From NCBI GenBank assembly GCA_018401705.1, contig JAGYKL010000008.1, positions 75,688 through 139,687 of the forward strand: a stretch of 64,000 nucleotides of DNA. The letters run 5' to 3'. The stretch comes from Bacteroidia bacterium (GTDB lineage: Bacteria > Bacteroidota > Bacteroidia > M30B66). Below are positions 10,701 to 18,749 of this stretch, piece after piece. Numbering within the stretch: the stretch's first letter is position 1; each line of letters starts with the position of its first letter. Below the pieces are notes generated by a model. The model was not told the DNA's origin. It made no database searches and was given only the letters and a program-made list of their open reading frames with translations. The position numbers and the translations under genes were made by a program.

Positions 10701-10738
10701 CAAAGGTTTTACACACTGCCAAAATCATAAAATACTAA
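7718..10738 (+). CDS. T9SS-exported protein: seven-repeat beta-propeller-like region, HYR-type repeats, sorting domain
   Basis: A 1006-residue secreted protein. Residues 1-20 form a signal peptide (ending FTQ). Residues about 25-480 hold seven repeats centred on a (T/V)ADFDPGP-like motif and a following (I/F)xxKLDxNGxxxWVK strand, which suggests a seven-bladed SBBP-type propeller. Residues about 485-850 hold one degenerate and four nearly identical 74-residue HYR-like beta-sandwich repeats, each with SECSVSSLTAP and TYDDGNGN. The end is a type IX sorting domain (VFPNPTNGVFFI to HTAKIIKY). This architecture is typical of outer-surface or released adhesins or matrix proteins; the ligand is unknown. 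No operon partner is visible. Confidence 0.85.
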   Translation: MNLNQALSFILIFFFSCAFTQPTFEWVNSMGTISSDVGKEVVVDNDGNSYVIGTFRLVADFDPGPDVLNLTAFGSKDVFVQKLDPNGNLLWVKQFGGTNEDDASSIVIDSNADIIITGEFKGTADFDPNAGTNTLTATGTYFDTFIAKLDNNGNLIWVKQLDATHHCYAEDIDVNSNNEILLTGRWFETADFNPGFDVNNLTAQGIGWDIYILKLTSNGDFVWVVPIAGTDNNYVQAIKVDLNDDLLICGYYYETIDLNPGPGTDTHIANPNQEDMFIVKLDTDGLYLWGKNFSSGSTEISNSIEVDLNNDYYFGGYFSGSLDFDPGPGNTTLNPLNQVTDAFLLKLNSAGIFQWVKQIQGTSDGEIFSIALDNQGDVIIAGVFSLTADFNPGPPVENITSVGGRDIFFQKLSPDGSYHWTLTLGGFDDDYINSIAVRNGDIHATGVFRSTADFNPGLAEANKTSNGLDDIFVLKLGECTPGTLTLNQSNLPDLTGECLVAAPSPPKASDCGQTYDGVSDVSFPITTLGTTTITWTYDDGNGNTLTQTQEVIINDVSAPLADIATLPIVTSECSVSSLTAPSASDNCAGTITATQNTSLPITASTTINWTYDDGNGNTSTQTQEVIINDVSAPMADVATLPNVTSECSVSSLTAPTATDNCAGTITATQNSSLPITASTTINWSYDDGNGNTLTQTQEVVINDVSAPLADIATLPIVTSECSVTSLTAPTASDNCAGTITATQNSSLPITASTTINWTYDDGNGNTSTQTQEVLINDVSAPLADIATLPIVTSECSVTSLSAPTASDNCSGTISATQNTSLPITASTTISWTYDDGNGNTSTQNQEVIISHIDSSITQIDAFTLGAEAAGFTYQWVDCDNDNQPIPGETNQIFTAANVGNYAVEISNETCFVTSDCISLLTVGIETISTANVSVFPNPTNGVFFINSETNDFNAIVVRNVLGQKIEEFSFSPQQSQKFELTHQSGIYFIEIVLDSKVLHTAKIIKY
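9319..10206 (+). repeat. Four tandem 222-bp coding repeats (HYR-like units)
   Basis: Each unit encodes 74 residues (the last is one codon shorter) and is nearly identical at DNA level to its neighbours. Phrases such as GATGTTTCTGCGCCT and ACTTACGATGATGGAAA recur at a constant 222-base spacing. The low synonymous divergence implies recent duplication or ongoing gene conversion. Repeats like this can expand, contract or be collapsed during assembly. Confidence 0.85.
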
Positions 10739-11136
10739 TATTCAGGTCTTTGCGAGTATTGATTGTGTTTGAATTTTGCTGAGGGTATAATGACTCATAT
10801 GAATAGCTAAGCTGATTTTGACAACAAAAAATTGAAGAAAAACAATAGGGAGAAGAACTAGCTTATGATATGGCAAAGTTCTGATTACAATGCATCTTCA
10901 TTAATATCTTGATACCTAAAAACTATTCCAAATAAAAAACCCCGCTGCCGAAGCAGCGAGGCTAAAAAGTCAACCTAACCTTGACTTAACAATTTAAAGT
11001 AAAATGCCTAATAATCTATCGCCCTCAATCATTGAAAGTATAAATTCAATGCAATATGAATACTTCTGTCATTTAAAAACATCGAAATTCAAATTAATCT
11101 TACATATTCAAATCTTACATCGACAGATATAGCAAT
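10739..11136. other. Intergenic region between convergent genes
   Basis: About 400 bases without a gene. It contains the terminator described separately near 10934-10961; the remainder is AT-rich and featureless. Confidence 0.5.
10934..10961 (-). terminator. Intrinsic terminator
   Basis: Hairpin CCCCGCTGC-CGAA-GCAGCGAGG (8 of 9 pairs) directly preceded on the plus strand by six A, which becomes a U-tract for transcripts on the minus strand. It would end transcription of the minus-strand secreted-protein gene whose stop is 176 bases away. Confidence 0.7.
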
Positions 11137-11817
11137 TTATTCTTTCAATACTTTATGCAAGAATGAGAAATATGTTCCTGCGCTTGTATTAACCCTTATT
11201 AGCATTAAACCCCTAGGCAAATCAGCATCTTCTACAATCTCATTAGCAAATAGCGCCTTGACTTTTTGACCCTTCAAATTGTAAATCTCTATACTTTCAA
11301 TCCCAATTGGCATATCAAAATCAGCTTTGTGCAAGGCTCTAAGGACCTCTTCTCGCTTTATCAAATCAACCAGAAAACCCTCGTAGCCAACACTCATAGT
11401 GTCGAGAACCTCAACATTTACTTCTAATGAATCAGTAAGCGGATCTACATATGATGGCCAAATAACTACAATATTTCCACCTACTCTGAATTTATCAGTT
11501 GTGATATCAAAACCAACAACAGGCAACTCTATGCTCGACAAAGCAGGAATATCGATTGTTTGCTCAGGAAGCATCTCGCTGGGGAGCTGCGCATTCACTA
11601 TCATTTCATCTGTTAGATAAAGAATCGCCAAATCTTCAGATTCATCATTATCATCAGAATTATAGATGGTTAAGGTTAGATCAATGCCTAAGCCCGATAC
11701 CGAAGTATATTGAACCGGATTTTCAAAACCGACTACCGATGTAATACTATAATCAGGCTGAGCTATTGTAAAAGTTGAGACAAGAATTAATAAAAACAGG
11801 CTGTGGTAGACTTTCAT
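11137..11817 (-). CDS. Secreted protein with possible T9SS-type C-terminus
   Basis: A 226-residue protein with a signal peptide (MKVYHSLFLLILVSTFTIAQ). The start is taken at the ATG that opens this signal; an in-frame ATG six codons upstream would add a charged leader and sit nearer the promoter. The middle resembles an extracellular beta-sandwich. The end has features of a sorting domain (IESIEIYNLKGQKVKALF, LPRGLMLIRVNTSAGTYF, LHKVLKE), though the usual YPNP motif is missing. It is divergent from the next gene and shares its promoter region. Function unknown. Confidence 0.7.
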   Translation of the reverse strand: MKVYHSLFLLILVSTFTIAQPDYSITSVVGFENPVQYTSVSGLGIDLTLTIYNSDDNDESEDLAILYLTDEMIVNAQLPSEMLPEQTIDIPALSSIELPVVGFDITTDKFRVGGNIVVIWPSYVDPLTDSLEVNVEVLDTMSVGYEGFLVDLIKREEVLRALHKADFDMPIGIESIEIYNLKGQKVKALFANEIVEDADLPRGLMLIRVNTSAGTYFSFLHKVLKE

Positions 11818-11832
11818 AATTTCGACTTTGAT

Positions 11833-11860
11833 CAAATTTACTTTGATTCGAACAAAAGTA
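11833..11860 (-). promoter_or_regulatory. Two -7 elements (TACTTTTG and TAAATTTG) for the secreted-protein gene
   Basis: On the minus strand TACTTTTG (11860-11853) and TAAATTTG (11840-11833) both match the Bacteroidota -7 consensus TAnnTTTG exactly. They lie 36 and 16 bases upstream of the start at 11817. Which one is used cannot be told from the sequence. Confidence 0.55.
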
Positions 11861-11868
11861 TACCTTTG
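11861..11868 (+). promoter_or_regulatory. -7 element TACCTTTG for the TPR-like gene
   Basis: Exact match to TAnnTTTG, 26 bases upstream of the start at 11895. A TTTG at 11842-11845 could serve as -33 element, though the spacer of 15 is short. It abuts the minus-strand -7 element head-to-head. Confidence 0.6.
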
Positions 11869-11894
11869 ACTTCAATAATTCTTACAGGTTCAAC

Positions 11895-13376
11895 ATGCAA
11901 ATCTTACATCGTATAATTCATTCAATGAATAAGGAAGAAATTAGAGCTTTTAAATTATTCATTGATAGAATTCAAACTTCAGGCGATAGAAAGGTTACTC
12001 AACTATTTGACCTGATTAAGAAGAATAATAAAGAGCTTTCTAATGATGAAATACTTAAAAAGCTGCCCGACATTGGAAATCTAAATGCTCTTTATCAATT
12101 AAGAAAGAGACTTAGAAGGTATATTGACCATAGCCAGCATGCTTTCTTTTTTGCCAATAATCCCGAGTTAGAATCATTGCAGCTTTATCAATTAGGCAAA
12201 CAGTGGTTCTTAAGGCAGGAATACAAGTTGGCAGGTGATTACTTTGAAAAAGCAGGTAAAATTGCAGAGAATCATCAATTGCTCGATATTCTTGAATTGG
12301 TTTACACCGGACTCATAAACTCATCGCTGCACCTCACTGATATCAATCCTCAACACTATATTGACCTGAGAAAGCAAAATTTGAAGAAACTAAGTTCAAT
12401 AAAAGCACTTGATGAACTTTTAACCAGCTTAAGTTACAAGCTATCTATATCACAGCAAACTGAGAAAAAGAATGAGCAAACTACTCATCTTCTGCAGCAA
12501 ACACTCGAAGACTTTGCAAAGATGCCGGAGATAAGCACTTCTCCTGCTATGAGATTAAGGCTAACCGAAGGACTAGCAGGTTTGCTTTTGCAAGAACATA
12601 AATACAACGAATTAGCTGATTTCCTTGAAAACAGCATGTATAAGTTTGAGCTTGATAACGTGTTCAATGAATACAATCATGAACTAAAACTGAAACTTCA
12701 AACATGGTTAACAAATGCATACTTTAAGTCAGGAAAAATAAATGAATCAATAAAAGCTGCAGGAAATCTCAGAAGCAGCATGCTTGAATATGATTCTGCT
12801 TACTATGACAAATACTTTATCTTTTATAACAGTGCCTTGATTTATGCCAACACAATTAATAATATGCCTGAAGCAATTCGGATACTTCGAGATACAATTC
12901 GAAATCCTTTGCTAGCAAAACACCCTATCTATAGTCTTATTGTTAATTTGAACCTTGCTCTTTGTCTTTTTGAGTCAAAAGAATTCAAACCTGCCATGAA
13001 GCAAATAGCAAGCCTTCAAAGACACGATGCTTACATGCAAGCAGATGACAACCTAAGGCTTAAAATTGAATTTTCGGAGTTAATTATGCGTGCAGAAGGC
13101 GACGAATGGGATACCGTCTTAATTCGAGGCAATCAAATCCAAAAAGATTACAGCGAAAACTTAAACGCACGAAAAGCAATGTGTGATTTGCTAAATATTC
13201 TGCTCAGAATTGCTAGAAAAGATGGCTTGATCATGAACCAAACGAAAGATGAAATAAAACAATGGTTGATTACCTATAAATCGCATGTTCCAGAATCTCA
13301 GGTTATTGATATTTATGAATGGGTAAAAAAGAAATATCAATTTCAATCAAGTTCTGAAACCCTGACACCGAATTAG
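11895..13376 (+). CDS. Cytoplasmic helical-repeat (TPR-like) protein
   Basis: A 493-residue protein with no signal peptide. It is made almost wholly of amphipathic helices in helix-turn-helix pairs (for example QLGKQWFLRQEYKLAGDYFEKAGKIAE near residues 96-122, and similar pairs to about 450), as in tetratricopeptide-type scaffolds. The N-terminus (HRIIHSMNKEEIRAFKLF) could alternatively start at the second ATG, 30 bases on. I do not recognise a named family; similar lone helical proteins are common in Bacteroidota. It is divergent from the secreted-protein gene and convergent with the DUF523 gene. Function unknown. Confidence 0.7.
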   Translation: MQILHRIIHSMNKEEIRAFKLFIDRIQTSGDRKVTQLFDLIKKNNKELSNDEILKKLPDIGNLNALYQLRKRLRRYIDHSQHAFFFANNPELESLQLYQLGKQWFLRQEYKLAGDYFEKAGKIAENHQLLDILELVYTGLINSSLHLTDINPQHYIDLRKQNLKKLSSIKALDELLTSLSYKLSISQQTEKKNEQTTHLLQQTLEDFAKMPEISTSPAMRLRLTEGLAGLLLQEHKYNELADFLENSMYKFELDNVFNEYNHELKLKLQTWLTNAYFKSGKINESIKAAGNLRSSMLEYDSAYYDKYFIFYNSALIYANTINNMPEAIRILRDTIRNPLLAKHPIYSLIVNLNLALCLFESKEFKPAMKQIASLQRHDAYMQADDNLRLKIEFSELIMRAEGDEWDTVLIRGNQIQKDYSENLNARKAMCDLLNILLRIARKDGLIMNQTKDEIKQWLITYKSHVPESQVIDIYEWVKKKYQFQSSSETLTPN

Positions 13377-13421
13377 GTGAAACCGATAAAAATAAAAGGC
13401 TTTAGCTATTAGCTATAGCAA

Positions 13422-14042
13422 TTATATTTTAAAGTACTCTTTATACCAATCGGTTTCGTGATGGTCTTTCTTGCTTGTATCTAAAGAATGATTTGGATAA
13501 ATCTTAGAATAAAGTATTTCCAGCGAAGCGTAATCTCTGTGACTAATTACCTTAACCCCATTTCTCATGAGTTGTGCAGCTGAAACTCCTGCACCAATCT
13601 GATAAACTTTGTTTTCAGAGAATCTATTCCCCAAATAAATAACCTGGCTCCCACAAGCAGCGCTGATATCCATTAAAACTGCAATCTCAATCTGCTCTTG
13701 TTTGGCTAAGTCAAGCATTTTCTCTGATGCTTTAATCATCCCTGCTGTCCAATCTTCTCCATTCTCAGATACTACCCTGGCTTTTCCTTCTAATACGTCA
13801 AAACCATTGCCTCCATAAATATCACTCATTTCTCTTGGTGTTCCATAAGAATATTCTTCGGGACAAAATTTCACAACTTTAACTCTGTCACTTTTCAAAA
13901 TCTTTAAAGCAGTCGGGAATTCACCGTTTGCGGTTCCATCCCAACCGCAGGTTATTCCTGACAAACAAGCACTCATCAAAATTCTTAATGGATTTTCTTT
14001 TGTTGGTACCCTTAATTGTCGCAAATATTCTTTGTCAGTCAT
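13422..14042 (-). CDS. DUF523-family protein
   Basis: A 206-residue protein matching the DUF523 (YbbK-like) family: SACLSGITCGWDGTANG near residues 25-41, CPEE, and MDISAACGSQVIYLG, where the conserved cysteines suggest metal or Fe-S binding. Biochemical function is not established. I start at MTDKEYLRQ; a longer frame upstream adds 32 basic residues and overlaps the preceding gene by 17 bases. It lies 79 bases downstream of the gamma-carbonic-anhydrase-like gene, probably co-transcribed with it. Confidence 0.75.
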   Translation of the reverse strand: MTDKEYLRQLRVPTKENPLRILMSACLSGITCGWDGTANGEFPTALKILKSDRVKVVKFCPEEYSYGTPREMSDIYGGNGFDVLEGKARVVSENGEDWTAGMIKASEKMLDLAKQEQIEIAVLMDISAACGSQVIYLGNRFSENKVYQIGAGVSAAQLMRNGVKVISHRDYASLEILYSKIYPNHSLDTSKKDHHETDWYKEYFKI

Positions 14043-14121
14043 AGCTTTTTTTTCTTTTCTATGTCGTTTAATTAATACTTCTCCATAAACATAATTAAGC
14101 ATTACAAACACCTTCGAACTA

Positions 14122-14643
14122 TCAACCTTCTTCCTCAAACCAACCTTTATACATCACGTAATTATCAGCTATTCTATCAATTTGCCCCTTCAATAGCTCT
14201 GCACTTACCTTTTTCACCGGCTTTGCCGGCACACCTGCCCAAATCCAGCCCGATTCTATCTTTGTGTTTTCTAAGACTACTGCTCCGGCTGCAATTATGC
14301 TCCCCGATTGAATTTCAACATGATCCATAACAATAGAGCCCATCCCTATTAAAACATTATCATGAACAGTGCAACCATGAACTAAGGCATTATGCCCAAT
14401 TGAAACCCGGTTCCCAATAATTGTTGGAGCTGTTAAATAAGTACAATGAATCACTGCGCCATCCTGAATATTCACTCGATTGCCAATCCTAATTGAATTT
14501 ACATCACCCCTCACAACAGTGTTAAACCAAATGCTACATTCATCACCCATAACAACATCTCCTATAACAGTTGCAGTTTCAGCCAAATAACACTTTTCGC
14601 CAAATTGGGGATGAACGCCTTTTATTGTTTTAATTAAAGCCAT
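14122..14643 (-). CDS. Gamma-carbonic-anhydrase-like hexapeptide-repeat protein
   Basis: A 173-residue left-handed beta-helix protein of the gamma-class carbonic anhydrase/PaaY/YrdA group. The three zinc-ligand histidines are present: His66 (GAVIHC), His84 and His89 (GHNALVHGC). The isoleucine-rich hexapeptide ladder runs from about 20 to 140 and ends in a C-terminal helix (AELLKGQIDRIADNYVMYKGW). Many such proteins are trimeric, and many have no proven carbonic anhydrase activity; some are thioesterases or of unknown role. It is divergent from the MuiA-like gene. Confidence 0.85.
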   Translation of the reverse strand: MALIKTIKGVHPQFGEKCYLAETATVIGDVVMGDECSIWFNTVVRGDVNSIRIGNRVNIQDGAVIHCTYLTAPTIIGNRVSIGHNALVHGCTVHDNVLIGMGSIVMDHVEIQSGSIIAAGAVVLENTKIESGWIWAGVPAKPVKKVSAELLKGQIDRIADNYVMYKGWFEEEG

Positions 14644-14691
14644 TTATTTAAACGTATTTTGTTGCATAGAATTTGCCAAGATAATGAACCA

Positions 14692-14713
14692 AGCTTAGCA
14701 TTTTGCATAAGCT
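14692..14713. promoter_or_regulatory. Hairpin/dyad between divergent genes
   Basis: AGCTTA-GCA-TTT-TGC-(A)-TAAGCT forms an almost perfect stem in the 91-base gap between two divergent genes. It could be an operator or the end of a leader. A weak -7-like TATCTTGG (7 of 8) lies nearby on the minus strand at 14682-14675. Confidence 0.3.
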
Positions 14714-14734
14714 AACACCTGAATTAAACACACT

Positions 14735-16396
14735 ATGAAAAACATCCTACTAGCATTTGCTATCACATTGTCGTTTTCAGCCATTTCTCAAAACAATGCT
14801 GATGAAGTAACTATAAAAACAAAACCAGAGAAAGCAATCGTTTACATTAATGGGGCTCAAATTGAATCAAAAGGAAGTGGCTTACTTAAGTCAACAACCA
14901 AAACAGTAGTCTTCCCCAATCTTTCAAATTATATCGATGCCAATTCTGTGCAGGTAAAAGCAAATACCGATATAACAATTATGTCGGTGAATTTTAGACT
15001 GAACTATTTGCAGCCTAGTGAAAACAAAGAGTTCAAGATGCTGGAAGATTCTTTAGAGCTTTATAGAAAACAAGCAGCTCGTTTATTAATAAAAAAGAAC
15101 GGATACAATGAAGAACTTTCTGTACTGCAATCAAACCGATCTATCGGAGGCAGCAATGTTGGAGTTTCTGTAGCTGAATTAACAAAGATGACTGATTTTG
15201 TAAGACTCCGATATAACGAGATAGCTCTAAAAAGTCTTGAAAACTCTGAAAAGGAGGAAGATGTTAAAAAGGAAATTAAAAGGATTGAAAGCCAATTAGG
15301 TGAAATTAGAAATCAAGGTTCAAAACCAACCGGAGAAATTGTTGTTCAGCTGGGTGAATCAACTAACCTGAATACAACTTTCGAACTAAGTTATTACGTT
15401 ACAAATTGTGGTTGGGTGCCGATGTATGACATACGTGTAAAAGATGTAAATACCCCTGCCGACATTACTGCAAAAGCAAATGTGTATCAAAACACTGGTC
15501 AGGATTGGCAAAATATAGATATCTCTCTAAGCACCGGAAACCCGGCTAAAGGAAACACTAAACCCGTTTTAAACCCTTGGCAGCTATACTTAAGTAATAA
15601 GAATACCTATAAGTCAAAAGCCCGATATGAGAAATCTGTAAATATGAAGGCTCCAATGGAATCCAGGGCTTATGATATGGAGGAAGCACCTCAATCAATC
15701 AATTCAAAAGAAATAAGGGCTTTACCCGGAATATCAGCCGGTTCAAGTGTAACACCTACATCATTCACAAATGTGAATACAACTACAACAAATTCTATTT
15801 TCGATATCAAATTACCCTATTCCATCAAAAGTGATGGGAAAGACAATATTGTTGAAATTCAGAAATATGAGGTTGCTGCCAAGTACGCTTATTTTGCAAT
15901 TCCAAAAGTTGATCGTGACGCATTTCTTGTGGCAGATTTGATTGGTTGGGACAAAAACGAACTGCTTCCGGGAGATGCCAATGTGTATTTCGAAAAGAAC
16001 TACGTTGGCAAAACTTATTTCGATTCAAGAATCGTTGATGACACATTGAGTTTTGCTCTTGGAAGAGACAATAATGTGAGAATTGATCGTAAGAAAGTGA
16101 AGGAGTTAAGTGAAAAAGTGAGCATAACTAATAACTACATCAAACAAACCCGTGAGTTTGAAATAGATTTGAAAAACACACGTAAATCAGAAATCACCAT
16201 CGAGCTGGAAGATCAAATCCCGATGAGCACCAATGAAGAACTTACTATTGAAAAAATCAATGCTGAAGGCGCCATTTACGATAAGCAAACAGGAAAACTC
16301 ACATGGAATATCACTTTGGCTCCGGGTCAAAGCAAAACACTTAAATTTGGATATTCGGTGAAGTACCCTAAAAATATGGTCTTAGGAGGTTTCTAA
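14735..16396 (+). CDS. MuiA-family protein (DUF4140/DUF4139)
   Basis: A 553-residue exported protein: signal peptide at 1-18 (ending AISQ), an N-terminal DUF4140-like domain, a coiled-coil segment about 95-195, and a long C-terminal DUF4139 beta domain (PTGEIVVQLGES, YYVTNCGWVPMYDIRV, ending LRFGYSVKYP-like LKFGYSVKYPKNMVLGGF). The family is named after mucoidy inhibitor A; its mechanism is not known. The stop overlaps the end of nadB by 15 bases tail to tail, leaving no room for a terminator between them. No export-sorting domain is visible at the C-terminus. Confidence 0.8.
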   Translation: MKNILLAFAITLSFSAISQNNADEVTIKTKPEKAIVYINGAQIESKGSGLLKSTTKTVVFPNLSNYIDANSVQVKANTDITIMSVNFRLNYLQPSENKEFKMLEDSLELYRKQAARLLIKKNGYNEELSVLQSNRSIGGSNVGVSVAELTKMTDFVRLRYNEIALKSLENSEKEEDVKKEIKRIESQLGEIRNQGSKPTGEIVVQLGESTNLNTTFELSYYVTNCGWVPMYDIRVKDVNTPADITAKANVYQNTGQDWQNIDISLSTGNPAKGNTKPVLNPWQLYLSNKNTYKSKARYEKSVNMKAPMESRAYDMEEAPQSINSKEIRALPGISAGSSVTPTSFTNVNTTTTNSIFDIKLPYSIKSDGKDNIVEIQKYEVAAKYAYFAIPKVDRDAFLVADLIGWDKNELLPGDANVYFEKNYVGKTYFDSRIVDDTLSFALGRDNNVRIDRKKVKELSEKVSITNNYIKQTREFEIDLKNTRKSEITIELEDQIPMSTNEELTIEKINAEGAIYDKQTGKLTWNITLAPGQSKTLKFGYSVKYPKNMVLGGF

Positions 16397-17992
16397 AGAA
16401 CCTGTTCTTAACAAAGTTTCACCCGGCCGGGGATAATCTATTGAATAATGGAGTCCCCGGCTTTCTTTTCTCAGGCGTGCAGCCTTGATAATTAAATAAC
16501 CAACGAGAATTAAATTCCTCAATTCGCATAAAGAAGTCGAAAGGGTTGTTCTTCTGTACATATTTTCAGTCTCGCGATGCAAAATCTGCAAACGATCTAA
16601 CGCTCTTTGTAAACGCACATTACTTCTCACGATTCCGACATAATTGCTCATGATAGCCTGAATTTCCTTTAAACTTTGGGTAATTAAAACCATTTCTTCA
16701 GGATCGGCAGTTCCCTTGATATCCCATTCAGGAATATTCTCTGCAAATGAAATTGAGTTTATTTGAGCTATTGCATAATTAGAAGCACGTTCAGAATAAA
16801 CAAGAGCTTCAAGCAAAGAATTTGAAGCCAAACGGTTGCCTCCATGCAGTCCTGTGCGTGCGCATTCTCCTGCAGCCATCAAGTTCTTAATTGAAGATCT
16901 TCCATATTCATCTACAGAAATTCCTCCGCACATGTAGTGACAAGCTGGCACAACAGGAATAAAATCGGTATTAGGGTTAATTCCAATGCTTAAGCATTTT
17001 GCTAAAATATTTGGAAAATGGTTCTTAAGTCTGGTTTCGTCAATCTGGGTGCAATCTAAATAAACACAATCGGCGCCACTTACCTTTAACTCATTATCAA
17101 TAGCTCTTGCAACAATATCCCGTGGTGCGAGAGAACCACGTTCATCATATCTTAACATAAACTGTTCGCCTGCGGCGGATCGTAACACGGCTCCATCACC
17201 GCGAAGCGCTTCTGTAATTAAGAATGCGGGTTGAACTCCCGGTTCGTACAAGGCTGTTGGGTGAAATTGGATAAACTCCATATCAGCAACTCTTCCTTTG
17301 GCTCTGTAAACCATAGCAACTCCATCGCCTGTGGCAATCTTTGGGTTGGTTGTTGAAGCATATACATTCCCGGCTCCGCCGGATGCCATTAAGGTAGTTT
17401 TAGCTAAAATCGCTTCGGTTAAACCAGTGCGGGTGTTTAACACATACACCCCGAAACAATTAATCTCAGGGCTAGAGCTGTTGATGTATTTACCTTGATG
17501 ATGTTCAGTAATAATCTCCACCGCAAAGTGGTGATCAAGAATTTCAATATTAGGATGTGAGTGAACTTGTTCAATTAAAGCTCTTTCAATTTCCCAACCT
17601 GTATTATCCTTGTGATGGAGAATTCTGTTTTCTGAATGACCTCCTTCTTTACCTAAATCAAAATCACCCGATTTGTTTTTATCAAAGCGGGCACCCCACT
17701 CTATTAAGTCCTTTATTCTCTCTGGAGCTTCAGCAATAACCATCTTGACCACTTCCTCAACACATAATCCATCACCGGCAACTAGCGTATCATGAATATG
17801 TTTCTCAAACGAATCAGGCTGATAAGTAACAGCTGCAATGCCTCCTTGAGCATATTTTGTATTTGATTCATCCTGATCACTTTTAGTAATCATGCATACT
17901 TTACCAAACGAAGCAACCTTTAAAGCATAGCTTAAACCCGCAATGCCTGAGCCTATTATCAGGAAATCGACTTTTCTTATTTCAGTATTCAT
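16382..17992 (-). CDS. nadB: L-aspartate oxidase
   Basis: Oxidises L-aspartate to iminoaspartate using FAD, the first step of de novo NAD synthesis. The FAD-binding GSGIAGL is at residues 14-20, followed by the substrate-region KEGGHSENRILHHKD, the histidine-containing FIQFHPTALYEPG, and GGNRLASNSLLEALVYSERA; a helical C-terminal domain completes about 536 residues, the usual length. I start at MNTEIRKVD; an ATG three codons upstream would lie inside the -7 promoter element. The partner nadA is not in the window. Convergent overlap with the MuiA-like gene is 15 bases. Confidence 0.93.
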   Translation of the reverse strand: MNTEIRKVDFLIIGSGIAGLSYALKVASFGKVCMITKSDQDESNTKYAQGGIAAVTYQPDSFEKHIHDTLVAGDGLCVEEVVKMVIAEAPERIKDLIEWGARFDKNKSGDFDLGKEGGHSENRILHHKDNTGWEIERALIEQVHSHPNIEILDHHFAVEIITEHHQGKYINSSSPEINCFGVYVLNTRTGLTEAILAKTTLMASGGAGNVYASTTNPKIATGDGVAMVYRAKGRVADMEFIQFHPTALYEPGVQPAFLITEALRGDGAVLRSAAGEQFMLRYDERGSLAPRDIVARAIDNELKVSGADCVYLDCTQIDETRLKNHFPNILAKCLSIGINPNTDFIPVVPACHYMCGGISVDEYGRSSIKNLMAAGECARTGLHGGNRLASNSLLEALVYSERASNYAIAQINSISFAENIPEWDIKGTADPEEMVLITQSLKEIQAIMSNYVGIVRSNVRLQRALDRLQILHRETENMYRRTTLSTSLCELRNLILVGYLIIKAARLRKESRGLHYSIDYPRPGETLLRTGSLETS

Positions 17993-17998
17993 TTCAAA

Positions 17999-18006
17999 CA
18001 AAGTTA
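17999..18006 (-). promoter_or_regulatory. -7 element TAACTTTG immediately upstream of nadB
   Basis: Exact TAnnTTTG on the minus strand, with only six bases between its last G and the nadB ATG. This implies a leaderless or nearly leaderless transcript and fixes the start codon choice. No good -33 element is seen. Confidence 0.55.
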
Positions 18007-18188
18007 GTGAGCATTTTTGGTGTGTAACACGAATTTTTCTTCTGAATCTTTTAAGATTTTTTTAAAACGAAGCTCAATCTTCAAGTATTTATGTGAACAA
18101 AAAGCATCTTATTCAGTTGAAAACTTCAAAGGCAAATTCACCATACAATACAGATTATTAGTAGTTTGCTTAAAACAATTTCTAAATT

Positions 18189-18662
18189 ATGGCGTGGAAG
18201 ACTTATCAAGGAGAAGAACTAACCCAAGCACTTGAATTATCTGTTGAAGAGGTAATTAAAAAACTTCATGCCGAAGGGCGAAGAATTAAGCTCTGCATTG
18301 GCACCGATTCGCAAGTTAAAGGCTTGAATATAGATATGGTTACTGTTATAGTTTTTAGAATTATAGGCAATGGCGGTTTTATGTACGTTCAAAAAAGTCG
18401 AATAAAACAGAAAATGAGCATGCGCGAAAGAATGCTCAATGAGGTAGGTGCTTCAATCACTGTTGCCGATGAATTACGACAGGTTGCAAGCAAACACAAT
18501 GTTGAAATAGAAATTCATGCTGACATTAATCAAGACCCCAAATTCCCATCACAGCAGGCATGGAATGATGCAAAAGGTTACACAAAAGGCATGGGCTTTA
18601 CCTTTATTTCCAAGCCTGACGCTTATGCAAGCTCAGTTTGTGCAGATCGTTTATGCCATTAA
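18189..18662 (+). CDS. YkuK/DUF458-family ribonuclease H-like protein
   Basis: A 157-residue cytoplasmic protein of the DUF458 (YkuK) family, predicted to have an RNase H-like fold. The acidic positions CIGTDSQVKG (residues about 37-46) and IEIHADINQDP (about 112-122) fit the fold's metal-binding strands. Activity in the family is not well established. No signal peptide. It stands alone on the plus strand between nadB and a large T9SS protein gene. Confidence 0.72.
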   Translation: MAWKTYQGEELTQALELSVEEVIKKLHAEGRRIKLCIGTDSQVKGLNIDMVTVIVFRIIGNGGFMYVQKSRIKQKMSMRERMLNEVGASITVADELRQVASKHNVEIEIHADINQDPKFPSQQAWNDAKGYTKGMGFTFISKPDAYASSVCADRLCH

Positions 18663-18699
18663 TTAGCTTATTATCTGATTAGAAGAATGGAGTTGGGGT

Positions 18700-18729
18700 T
18701 TTGAGCATCCGAACAAAAGATTAAATTTG
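18700..18729 (+). promoter_or_regulatory. Bacteroidota promoter TTTG-N18-TAAATTTG
   Basis: -33 element TTTG at 18700-18703 and -7 element TAAATTTG at 18722-18729, spacer 18. The likely transcription start near 18735 lies just before the ATG at 18750, and rules out the in-frame GTG at 18729 as a start. Confidence 0.7.
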
Positions 18730-18749
18730 TGCGAATTGCCTTAACCACC

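Noticed and set aside
18017-18235. Open frame upstream of the YkuK-like gene
   Set aside because: It overlaps the true YkuK-like start, has atypical composition and no recognisable features.
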